From contig JANWHL010000049.1 of NCBI GenBank assembly GCA_025450405.1, positions 1-12,674 on the forward strand: a stretch of 12,674 bases of DNA. Direction: 5' to 3'. The DNA comes from Ktedonobacterales bacterium. Lineage in GTDB: Bacteria; Chloroflexota; Ktedonobacteria; Ktedonobacterales; JADMIN01. Below, in pieces: positions 1 to 6,061 of this stretch. Numbering within the stretch: position 1 is the first letter of the stretch; each line of letters begins with the position of its first letter. The translations under genes and the position numbers were made by a program. The notes beneath the pieces are model-generated. The model searched no databases. It had not been told where the DNA came from and was given only the letters and a program-made list of their open reading frames with translations.

Positions 1-957
1 GCTCTCGTCGCCGCCGAGCTCTCGTTGATCTACAACGCCGTGCTCACCGGCAGCCCGTGGGTCACACCGCGCTCGCTCTTCTTCGCCGGCGACCACTGGG
101 GCTTCGGGCCGGGCGTCGGCTTCTATGGCCAGCACACCCTCGCGGCCGGACTCGTCAATCTGGACGAGTTGCTGACCAGCCTCCAGATCGATCTCTACGG
201 CTGGCCGTTCGCGCTCACTCTGGCGCTCTGCGCCGTGCCGTTCCTCGCGCGGCGCTCCGTCCCCGCCGATTGGTTCGCCCTGGCCGCCGCCGCCATCCTC
301 ACCGCCGCCTGGATCGGCTACTTCTACCACGGCATCTACCTTGGTCCCCGCTATCTCTTCGAGACGCTTCCCTTCCTGCTGCCCCTGACGGCACGCGGGT
401 TCCTCGCGCTGGCGGACGTCGGCGCGGGCGCCGCGTGCTGGGTCGGAGGACGGAATCAGAGGGGAATGAACCACAGAGAACACGGAGGACACAGAGGGAC
501 GGAGAGAGAACGAAGTGATTCACAGGGCGGAGGGGCGGAGAGGAGAGACGGGAGAGAAGAGCGAGGCGGGGTCGCGCCCGCACGATCCTGGAGGAGCCTG
601 GCCGCGCCCGCGCTGCTGCTGGGCCTCATCGCGTGCGACCTGATCTACTACCTACCGCGCCAGCTCACCCTCTACCACGACTATACGGGGCTCAGCACCC
701 CCGCGCGGCTGGACTTCGCCGCCCTCACGCATCCTTCCGTCCACCACGCCATCGTGATCACCGACAACCTGCCCCTCTACGGCTACACCCTCTTCGCCCT
801 CAACGATCCCCTCTTCCACGGCGATGTCCTCTACGCCCTGGCCACGACTCCGGCGCAGCGCGCGGAGCTCGCCGCCGCGTATCCGGGCCGCTCGCTATAC
901 CTGCTGCGGATCGCCCCCGATGGCGGCGTGCGCTTCGACGCGATTCCGCGCGGCTAA
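1..957 (+). CDS. Membrane glycosyltransferase (GT39/ArnT-like), C-terminal part, 5' end outside window
   Basis: The reading frame is open from base 1, so the N-terminal catalytic half lies upstream; 318 residues are visible. Hydrophobic segments alternate with short loops: a helix over residues 65-80, one over 92-110, a helix starting at ETLPFLLPLTARGFLAL and a last one around LAAPALLLGLIACDLIYYLP, followed by a soluble tail ending in SLYLLRIAPDGGVRFD. The pattern PRYLFETLPFLL then a helix then YYLPRQL is typical of Chloroflexota dolichyl-phosphate-mannose-type (GT39/ArnT-like) integral membrane glycosyltransferases, which move a sugar from a polyprenyl phosphate carrier to an acceptor outside the membrane. 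The catalytic Asp region is not in the window, so the family call rests on topology and these motifs. The loop between the last two helices (bases about 447-585) is Arg/Glu/Gly-rich and contains a dispersed repeat. No terminator is visible before the next gene. Confidence 0.72.
   Translation, partial: ALVAAELSLIYNAVLTGSPWVTPRSLFFAGDHWGFGPGVGFYGQHTLAAGLVNLDELLTSLQIDLYGWPFALTLALCAVPFLARRSVPADWFALAAAAILTAAWIGYFYHGIYLGPRYLFETLPFLLPLTARGFLALADVGAGAACWVGGRNQRGMNHREHGGHRGTERERSDSQGGGAERRDGREERGGVAPARSWRSLAAPALLLGLIACDLIYYLPRQLTLYHDYTGLSTPARLDFAALTHPSVHHAIVITDNLPLYGYTLFALNDPLFHGDVLYALATTPAQRAELAAAYPGRSLYLLRIAPDGGVRFDAIPRG
447..580 (+). repeat. Purine-rich dispersed repeat of the NHREHGGHRGTE type, read in frame within the glycosyltransferase
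   Basis: The plus strand is almost free of pyrimidine runs here. Its core at 468-501 repeats ACAGAG and GGAGGACACAGAGG-type words, translating as NHREHGGHRGTE; the reverse strand gives the familiar SLCVLRVLCGS. From general knowledge, closely similar sequences are scattered through intergenic regions of Chloroflexota, Planctomycetes and Cyanobacteria and are often mis-annotated as small proteins. Here it lies in a predicted cytosolic loop and keeps the frame open. The edges are estimated from base composition and are not defined by target-site duplications. Confidence 0.65.
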
Positions 958-1046
958 GACGACGGTGGATGTCATGTATGTCCGCGTACACTGCCCTCAA
1001 CGGGATAACGCGGTGGGCGTCGCGGCAGACAGAGCGGGAGGTTCCC

Positions 1047-1904
1047 ATGCGCTACGGCTTGGAGTTGGCGAATGGGGGTGTGATGGCGGACCCGCGCACC
1101 CTGGCGGAGCTGGCGCGGCTGGCGGAGGAATCGGGGTGGGACGGCGTGTTCCTGGAGGATTACATCGTCTGGCAGGGTCATGGCGACCTCCCCGCGTGCG
1201 ATCCCTGGGTGGCGCTGGCGGCGATGGCGCTCAGCACCACGCGCGTGCGCCTGGGCACCACGGTGCCGCCACTGCCGCGCCGCCGCCCCTGGAAGCTGGC
1301 ACGCGAGGTCGTGACGGTGGATCACCTCTCCAATGGGCGCGTGACGCTGGGTGTTGGTCTCGGTGATATTGGCGACCCCGGCTTCACTCAGGTGGGCGAG
1401 GAGCTCGATACGACGCGCCGGGCGCGGATGCTGGACGAAGGGTTGGCTGTGCTGGCGGGGCTCTGGTCCGGCAATCCCTTCACCCACGACGGCGAGTTCT
1501 ACCACGTGCGCGACCTGCGGTTACTCCCGCGGCCGCTCCAGACGCCGCGCATCCCCATCTGGGTCGGCGGGAACTGGCCGACGCGGGGCGTCATCCGCCG
1601 GGCGGCTCGCTGGGACGGCTTCGTCGGCGGCAGGAACCACGGCCCAGACGAAGACTGGCACCTGACCCCGGACGAGGTGCGCGCCCTGTGGGCGGACATC
1701 GCGCGCGAGCGGCGGAGCGACGAGCCGTTCGACATCGCGCTCGGCGGTGGTGAGCGCGGACCCGACCTGGACGCCGAGCGCGCGATGATCCGCGCCGTGG
1801 CGGACGCCGGCGCCACCTGGTGGATGGAGTATGCCCCTCCCACCCTCGGCGATCTGGCCGCCATCTGTGCCCGCATCGCGGGCGGTCCCGTGCGGATCGA
1901 CTGA
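1047..1904 (+). CDS. LLM class flavin-dependent oxidoreductase (luciferase-like monooxygenase)
   Basis: A 285-residue TIM-barrel protein of the bacterial luciferase-like superfamily, which uses reduced FMN or F420 to oxidise or reduce small organic substrates in the cytosol. Visible family signatures are the N-terminal strand MRYGLELANGG, the AEESGWDGVFLEDY segment (residues 26-39), the RVRLGTTVPPLPRR strand (67-80), the TVDHLSNGRVTLGVGLG block (90-106) that lines the flavin site, the FxxDGEFYHV segment (about 145-154) and PRIPIWVGG (167-175). Length is slightly below the usual 300-350, with a shortened C-terminus. ATG 1047 is chosen because GGGAGGT at 1036-1042 sits 4 bases upstream; the frame remains open further upstream but that part overlaps the glycosyltransferase. 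The substrate and the choice of FMN versus F420 cannot be told from sequence alone. Confidence 0.88.
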   Translation: MRYGLELANGGVMADPRTLAELARLAEESGWDGVFLEDYIVWQGHGDLPACDPWVALAAMALSTTRVRLGTTVPPLPRRRPWKLAREVVTVDHLSNGRVTLGVGLGDIGDPGFTQVGEELDTTRRARMLDEGLAVLAGLWSGNPFTHDGEFYHVRDLRLLPRPLQTPRIPIWVGGNWPTRGVIRRAARWDGFVGGRNHGPDEDWHLTPDEVRALWADIARERRSDEPFDIALGGGERGPDLDAERAMIRAVADAGATWWMEYAPPTLGDLAAICARIAGGPVRID

Positions 1905-1919
1905 CGCGCGTCTCCGCCC

Positions 1920-3221
1920 TCACCCCACCACCGTAGCGGCCACCTCTTGCGCGTACGCCCGCTCAGCCGCGTCGGCCAGGGGGAGGCCTGGCAAGAGCGA
2001 GTTGGCGGTGGCGCTGGCGGCCAGGAAGACGCCGAAGCGGTCCAGGTAGAGCGCGGGCGGGGGCGGTGTCACCGCGGGATTGTGATCGATGACCACGGCC
2101 AGGCAGCCATCGGCGGGGACCGCGCCCACGGCGAAATGGAACTCGAAGCGCGCGACGGTCGGATTGTCCACGCGGGTCTGGTAAAACGGGTCGTGAAACG
2201 CGAGCCACGCCAGGGCGTCCACGCACACCGGGAAGACGGGCGCCGCGTCCAACCCCGTGCCGAGTTGCGCGCTGGCACGCCAGCCCGCGCGGTCCCATTC
2301 CAGCGTGAGCGGCACCAGCCGCTCGGCACCCGCGACCGCCGGCGACGTGAACGGCGAGCCATCCGGCTGGTCCGCGACGACCACGCGCCCCCGCCCATCC
2401 GTGATGTCCCAGAGCGCCATCGTGGGCACCATCACCCACCACTCCGGAGCGCCGCCCGCCGGGGGCAGCGTGCAGATCTCCAGGCAATCCTGGCCGTTCA
2501 GCCCACAGGGCAGACCCCCCACCAGGTAGCACGACGTGACGTGATCCTCGCCGATCACCAGATCGAAGCGCAGGGCGGCGGCCAGTGGCGCTGTCGCCGC
2601 GACCACGTCGAGGCCCGTGCGGTAGAGCTCGCCAGGCCGCACCGTCGTCGTCGAGGTCCGCGCGGCCAGCGCCGTCTGGATCGCCCGCACCAGGTCAGCG
2701 CGCGGCCCGGCCGGCAAACGGTCCAGGGTCTCCGCCAGCACCACCTCGCGGATGGCGATCCGCCCGCGCCCAATCGCGATCGTCGGGCATGTATCGTGGG
2801 CAGCCGCCGGGACCGAGACGGAGCAGCGCAGCGGTGGGAAAGGCGCCACTGTCCACACGAGGTGGTGTGTTCCCCGGTCCAGCCGCATCGGCGTGGACTG
2901 CGCGGTCTCTTGTGGCGTGACCGCCCGGCCATCCACCGTCAACATGCCCCACGGAATTCCGGCCTGGATGGTAATCAGATCGCTGCCAGGTGGCAGTGGT
3001 CCCGGCGTGGGGATCCCGAGCACTATGTCGACGCCCGCGCGCAGCCCCGCCACGCCGCCGAACACCACCAGCAGCCCGAGGAGTATGGCGGCGGAGACCG
3101 TGAGGACGCGCCAGAGGCGCTGTCCGCGCGAGTACGGCGGGCGGAATGGTGGCCCGATTCCCCCGTCTCCGGCGCCATGTTCCAGCGGCATCCGCTCGCT
3201 GTCCGCGCTCAAGTCGTCCAT
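1920..3221 (-). CDS. Single-pass membrane protein with large extracytoplasmic domain, function unknown
   Basis: I do not recognise this 433-residue protein. About 37 mostly polar residues are followed by one strong transmembrane helix (residues about 38-60, LWRVLTVSAAILLGLLVVFGG) and a Pro/Gly linker (70-80), so most of the chain is probably outside the membrane. Residues 82-145 form a beta-rich stretch with TVDGRAVT and MRLDRGTHHLVW that resembles a PEGA-type domain; this is only a resemblance. Nine or so Cys residues occur in the outer part, including a TSCYLVGGLPCG / QDCLEIC cluster, consistent with disulphides. ATG 3221 is preferred: GGAGGG lies 3 bases upstream, and the alternative GTG at 3239 has no clear site. 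A TATGAT box (complement of 3272-3277) is a possible -10 without a matching -35. The gene converges on the oxidoreductase with only 15 bases between stops. Confidence 0.75.
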   Translation of the reverse strand: MDDLSADSERMPLEHGAGDGGIGPPFRPPYSRGQRLWRVLTVSAAILLGLLVVFGGVAGLRAGVDIVLGIPTPGPLPPGSDLITIQAGIPWGMLTVDGRAVTPQETAQSTPMRLDRGTHHLVWTVAPFPPLRCSVSVPAAAHDTCPTIAIGRGRIAIREVVLAETLDRLPAGPRADLVRAIQTALAARTSTTTVRPGELYRTGLDVVAATAPLAAALRFDLVIGEDHVTSCYLVGGLPCGLNGQDCLEICTLPPAGGAPEWWVMVPTMALWDITDGRGRVVVADQPDGSPFTSPAVAGAERLVPLTLEWDRAGWRASAQLGTGLDAAPVFPVCVDALAWLAFHDPFYQTRVDNPTVARFEFHFAVGAVPADGCLAVVIDHNPAVTPPPPALYLDRFGVFLAASATANSLLPGLPLADAAERAYAQEVAATVVG

Positions 3222-3342
3222 CGGCCCTCCAGCGCCCACCCTACGCCCAAGTCACGGCGCTCCCGTAGCACATCATACGCGCGGCGCGGGCGGTTTGGGG
3301 TATCCACGGGCGGCACTCGTACGCTGGCGCTCGCATGCTGGC

Positions 3343-3386
3343 GTCAAGCTTGCCGGCGACTCGCGCCGTGGCGGTCGATGCTTGAC
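3343..3386. repeat. Inverted repeat GTCAAGC...GCTTGAC in a divergent promoter region
   Basis: GTCAAGC at 3343-3349 and GCTTGAC at 3380-3386 form a 7-bp inverted repeat between the divergent genes at 3221 (-) and 3428 (+). The right arm overlaps the -35 TTGACA of the plus-strand gene, and the left arm contains TTGACG on the minus strand. It could be an operator or a by-product of two facing -35 elements. Confidence 0.3.
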
Positions 3387-3410
3387 AGCGCCGCGCGCAC
3401 CCGCTAACCT
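3382..3410 (+). promoter_or_regulatory. Sigma70-type promoter of the secreted-protein gene
   Basis: TTGACA at 3382-3387, exactly 17 bases, then TAACCT at 3405-3410. The -35 is a perfect match and the -10 keeps T1, A2 and T6. Transcription would start near 3417, which excludes the TTG codon at 3410 as the translation start of the downstream gene. Confidence 0.65.
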
Positions 3411-3427
3411 TGCGGTGTATTACCTCA

Positions 3428-4021
3428 ATGTGTGCGGTGATCAAGGAGGCCCCTTGGCCGAGCTTCCCGACCCGACGCGCCCTCGCGCTCCTGGGCGCGC
3501 TCATCTGCCGCGCCGCCCGCGCCCCCACCGCGACCGTGAGCGTGCCCGCGACGGCGACCGCCCAGCCCACCGCGACGCCCACCCCAGTGCTGGCGCAGAC
3601 GCCGACAAACGTCCCAACTGGCTGGAATGTCCTGGCGACGACGTACTTCAGCCTGACCTGCCCGCCCGACTGGACGGTCGAGACATTGGCCGTCGATCAG
3701 GCCTATACCATTCTTCTCCCGCCGAACCAATATGCCGTGCAGGCGATGGTGTTTCCACACGCGGACGTGGCGACGGACCTGACGCCGTATTGCCACCCGG
3801 AGAGCGAGGGCGCGCAACATACGACGGTCGCCAACCTGCCGATGACGCTCAATTTCACGGGCCTGGGCAACTCGGTGCGGGTGTGGCGCTTCGCGAACGT
3901 CGACCGGACACTGTATTACCTGGTGGCTGGTGATACGCTGGCAGGCGGGGCGACCCAGGCGCGGTACAAGGCTATCTTCGCCACGTTCCGCCCGGACAAC
4001 GCCACCCCGTGGACCTGCTAG
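3428..4021 (+). CDS. Small secreted or lipoprotein-like protein with Thr/Pro-rich linker; N-terminus probably frameshifted
   Basis: From ATG 3428 this frame gives 197 residues. Residues about 15-27 (TRRALALLGALIC) look like a signal-peptide core, 32-65 are a Thr/Pro/Ala linker of the kind common in Chloroflexota exported proteins, and 66-197 form a compact domain beginning GWNVLATTYFSLTCPPDW, with a Cys near TPYCHPES and a C-terminal Cys. I do not recognise that domain. The N-terminus is doubtful: a strong AAGGAGG (3443-3449) precedes a TTG at 3454 that belongs to the next frame, and no start codon follows it in the coding frame. Dropping one base shortly after 3454 would give MAELPTRRALALLGALIC, a credible export signal. 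The usual lipobox is also absent: where a Cys would be expected before APTATVS the codon is CGC (Arg31). ATG 3428 lacks a Shine-Dalgarno and would be only about 11 bases from the predicted transcript start. Confidence 0.65.
   Translation: MCAVIKEAPWPSFPTRRALALLGALICRAARAPTATVSVPATATAQPTATPTPVLAQTPTNVPTGWNVLATTYFSLTCPPDWTVETLAVDQAYTILLPPNQYAVQAMVFPHADVATDLTPYCHPESEGAQHTTVANLPMTLNFTGLGNSVRVWRFANVDRTLYYLVAGDTLAGGATQARYKAIFATFRPDNATPWTC
3443..3456 (+). promoter_or_regulatory. Strong Shine-Dalgarno followed by TTG out of frame with the coding frame
   Basis: AAGGAGG at 3443-3449, 4 bases, then TTG 3454-3456. It is the only strong ribosome site downstream of the promoter at 3382-3410, yet the TTG opens the frame next to the one that encodes the protein-like sequence. 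This is the main evidence for an N-terminal frameshift. Confidence 0.55.
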
Positions 4022-4136
4022 CGTGGCGACATCGCCCGGTCCGGGAAGTGGTGCGGCGCCCGCCTGCCACCATCCTCCTCCCCTCCCCGCGTCGGGGACG
4101 GGCTCGGAGTGAGGTCTTTCCGCGCCCACAACGAAC

Positions 4137-4163
4137 GGGGACCGCTCATCACGAGCGGTCCCC
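4137..4163. terminator. Bidirectional hairpin terminator between convergent genes
   Basis: GGGGACCGCTC (4137-4147), loop ATCAC, then GAGCGGTCCCC (4153-4163): a perfect 11-bp stem with a 5-base loop. It lies 116 bases after the plus-strand stop at 4021 and 30 bases after the minus-strand stop at 4193. On the minus strand the stem is followed by GTTCGTTGT, moderately T-rich; the plus strand continues TGATTGATC. It most likely ends the minus-strand transcript and may act in both directions. Confidence 0.7.
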
Positions 4164-4192
4164 TGATTGATCGGCGAAAGTGCGGTGGGGGG

Positions 4193-4909
4193 CTACTGCG
4201 AGAGGCCCGCCTGCGCGAAGTCGAACGGCTTGACCTGAACGTGCGGACTGTTGTCCAGGATCACGATGGACTCACGACTCTTCAGGACGAGCTTCCGTGG
4301 GTCACCAGTGTAGACCGACAGGTGGCCGCCGGCGTCGAAGACGTCGATGGTCAGCTTCTGACCGCTGCTCACCGTATGCTTGCCCACTTGAGTCGCGCTC
4401 AGAGGCTGGCCCCAGATGTCGAAGAAGTTCCCGAGCGTATACGTCTGGTTCGTCGGCGACTCGATGTGGATGACGCCCGACGTATCGTGCGTATGGAGCC
4501 AGTAGAGGCAGACCGTGGCGCCATTACTGGCCAGGTGCGGACCAGCGGCCGGCACGTTCGGCTCCACGATGCCCGCCCCCGCTGGAACTTGCTGGAGCTG
4601 CCCGTTGACGTAGATCCGCACGTTCGCGTGATAGTGCACCTGGAGCATCTCGCCCGCGCTGCACTTGATGCCATCCACGGGCGACCCGTTGGCGGCGCCG
4701 AGCGGCCGCGGGCGCGTCGCGAAGAACGTCACCAGGCCAACGATCAGCAGCACCCCGAGGATGCCGCCGCCGATCGCGCCATAGGTGCGGAGCCGCTTCA
4801 TGCGCAACGCACGCTCACGTGCGCGGCGCCGTTCCTCCTGCCGCTGCTGAAATTGCTGCCGTCGGGCATCGCGCCGTTGATCGCGCTTGGTGGGTGGACT
4901 GCTGGCCAT
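4193..4909 (-). CDS. Membrane-anchored His-rich (HxH / HTHD) extracytoplasmic protein, putative metal binder
   Basis: 238 residues: a very basic, Gln/Arg-rich, probably helical N-terminus (8-42), one transmembrane helix (about 44-63) and an outer domain. The outer domain has H92-Y-H94 in the segment VHYHANVRIYVNG, H139-T-H141-D142, H148 in GVIHIE, further His at 125, 196 and 223, and Cys 83 and 134 that could pair. YTLGNFFDIWG follows at 157-167. The pattern is one I associate with an uncharacterised family in Chloroflexota and Actinobacteria; the clustered His suggests a bound metal such as copper or zinc, which is inference. ATG 4909 is chosen because GGGGAGAGG ends 1-2 bases upstream and the promoter at 4997-5025 would start transcription near 4990. 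The frame runs up to 4990 but that part is Gly/Arg-rich and unlike protein. A hairpin terminator follows 30 bases after the stop. Confidence 0.82.
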   Translation of the reverse strand: MASSPPTKRDQRRDARRQQFQQRQEERRRARERALRMKRLRTYGAIGGGILGVLLIVGLVTFFATRPRPLGAANGSPVDGIKCSAGEMLQVHYHANVRIYVNGQLQQVPAGAGIVEPNVPAAGPHLASNGATVCLYWLHTHDTSGVIHIESPTNQTYTLGNFFDIWGQPLSATQVGKHTVSSGQKLTIDVFDAGGHLSVYTGDPRKLVLKSRESIVILDNSPHVQVKPFDFAQAGLSQ

Positions 4910-4996
4910 GCCTCTCCCCGCAACGACGTTCGCGCGGCGCGTGCCGCGCGACGCTGCCGGCCCGCACGGACCCCTTCCGCCAGGCCACACAGGATC

Positions 4997-5025
4997 AGTA
5001 TATGTTCGGGAGGGTGGGGTGTCAA
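4997..5025 (-). promoter_or_regulatory. Near-perfect sigma70-type promoter of the HxH membrane protein gene
   Basis: On the minus strand, TTGACA (complement of 5020-5025), 17 bases, TATACT (complement of 4997-5002). Eleven of twelve consensus positions match. The predicted start near 4990 leaves an untranslated leader of about 80 bases before ATG 4909. Confidence 0.8.
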
Positions 5026-5057
5026 ACGGCGCGTGCCCGGCCCACGCCGCCCGTATG

Positions 5058-5084
5058 CTGAGCGCTGTGGACGAGATCGCTCAG
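5058..5084. repeat. 7-bp inverted repeat spanning the stop codon of the 217-residue protein
   Basis: CTGAGCG at 5058-5064 and CGCTCAG at 5078-5084 with a 13-base loop; the outer arm includes the TGA stop. It lies 33 bases upstream of the -35 of the HxH gene promoter. No T-run follows, so it is a weak terminator candidate or an operator. Confidence 0.3.
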
Positions 5085-5734
5085 ACAAATTCGTCGGGCG
5101 GGCCGCCGAAGCTGACGATGTAATGGTAGTTGCCCGGTCCGGCCGTCCGCTCCAGTTGGGCCACGATAGCTTTGGCGTCGTCATGCGTGCCGGCGATGAA
5201 GAGCGGCTGGCCATCCTTCCCGAAGGTGAGCGCATACGGCTCCGCGAACGTGCCGCGTGGCTCCAGCAGGTATTCCGAGATCGCGAAGTCCGCTTGGGGC
5301 CTGAAGCCGAACCGCGCCGCGTAGTCGATGGCCTGGTAGACCATCTGGTGCGCCAGCTCCGGCGGGCATACCGTATAGCCCCCCATGCGCGCAAATAGGC
5401 GCTCTGCCTTCTCACGGTCGTAGTGGGCGCGCGAGTAGCCGGCCTTCCAGAGCGTATCCTTCACCCCCAGGCAGTAGACGTCCACCAGATAGCTGGCGAA
5501 CACCACGTGGCCGCTGGACTGTTCGCGCGCCACCACCACCTGGACGAGCCCCATTTCGCCGTGATCCCAGCCCACGTTGATCAGGCATTCCAGGATGGGG
5601 AGCGTGCGCCCTCGCTCGACGATCCCCTCGGCCGACAGCTGCCCGATGGCCGGCTGGTGCCGCCCGGCGCGGGCCTCCTGCCGGCGTTGCTTCTTCGTGA
5701 GGGCGTTGCCGTGCTTGCTCGGATCCTGGGGCAT
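5081..5734 (-). CDS. Conserved-looking cytosolic protein with LVDVYCLGVKD motif, function unknown
   Basis: 217 residues, with no signal peptide or membrane helix. A basic N-terminus (KKQRRQEARAGRHQ, 14-27) is followed by an alpha/beta domain containing LPILECLINVGWDHGEMGLVQVVVAR (45-70) and the distinctive LVDVYCLGVKD (83-93). A predicted helical part (103-145, including YDREKAERLF and MVYQAIDYAARFGF) and a short beta end (LTFGKDGQPLFIAG) come after. I have a sense of similar CLGVK-motif proteins being annotated only as hypothetical, and I cannot name a domain. ATG 5734 is supported by GGGAGGAG with 6 bases to the start; the frame extends to 5827 without another good site. It is followed on the same strand, 171 bases later, by the HxH gene, which has its own promoter, so the two are probably transcribed separately. 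Confidence 0.8.
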   Translation of the reverse strand: MPQDPSKHGNALTKKQRRQEARAGRHQPAIGQLSAEGIVERGRTLPILECLINVGWDHGEMGLVQVVVAREQSSGHVVFASYLVDVYCLGVKDTLWKAGYSRAHYDREKAERLFARMGGYTVCPPELAHQMVYQAIDYAARFGFRPQADFAISEYLLEPRGTFAEPYALTFGKDGQPLFIAGTHDDAKAIVAQLERTAGPGNYHYIVSFGGPPDEFV

Positions 5735-6061
5735 GTCGCGCTCCTCCCTCTCGCGCCGCTGGTTTACCCTCGCGGCGCATGTCAGCGCAATGTACGCCGC
5801 GGTGGGCCCGTGCCGGGCGACAGGCACTCAACATGCGCGTTGGGCGGTCATGCATTCCGTTGGCGGACGGGGCGACGGCCCTCTCCCAGAGGTCCTACAC
5901 CCACGCGCCCGTACGCACGGAGGCGCCCTGAAGCGATACGGCGAAGATCGGACGATATGCCACTTTCGCGGCACGGCCACGTCGCCGTATACTGCGCTTG
6001 GATCGCCGGTTAGGCGGCCAGCCCGTCGATCGCGACCATCCCCGCCGTGCCAGGAGCTTAC
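5735..6061. other. Intergenic divergent region without a gene
   Basis: 327 bases between the starts of the 217-residue protein (-) and rsmA (+). Frames crossing it are short or continue as antisense of rsmA. It holds the Shine-Dalgarno of the minus-strand gene near 5741-5748 and a promoter-like TATACT upstream of rsmA. I see no RNA gene or strong hairpin. Confidence 0.6.
5964..5993 (+). promoter_or_regulatory. Candidate promoter of the rsmA gene cluster
   Basis: TATACT at 5988-5993 is a good -10; the best -35 is TTTCGC at 5964-5969 with an 18-base spacer, which is weak. Transcription from here would leave about 60 untranslated bases before GTG 6062. Confidence 0.42.

Noticed and set aside
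1947..3407. Open plus-strand frame opposite the membrane protein
   Set aside because: Low-complexity Arg/His/Gly translation; the minus frame has a clear membrane helix, a ribosome site and more protein-like composition.
4085..4097. CCCCG-CGT-CGGGG hairpin as the terminator of the secreted-protein gene
   Set aside because: The stem is only 5 bp with no T-run; the perfect 11-bp hairpin 40 bases further on is a better candidate.
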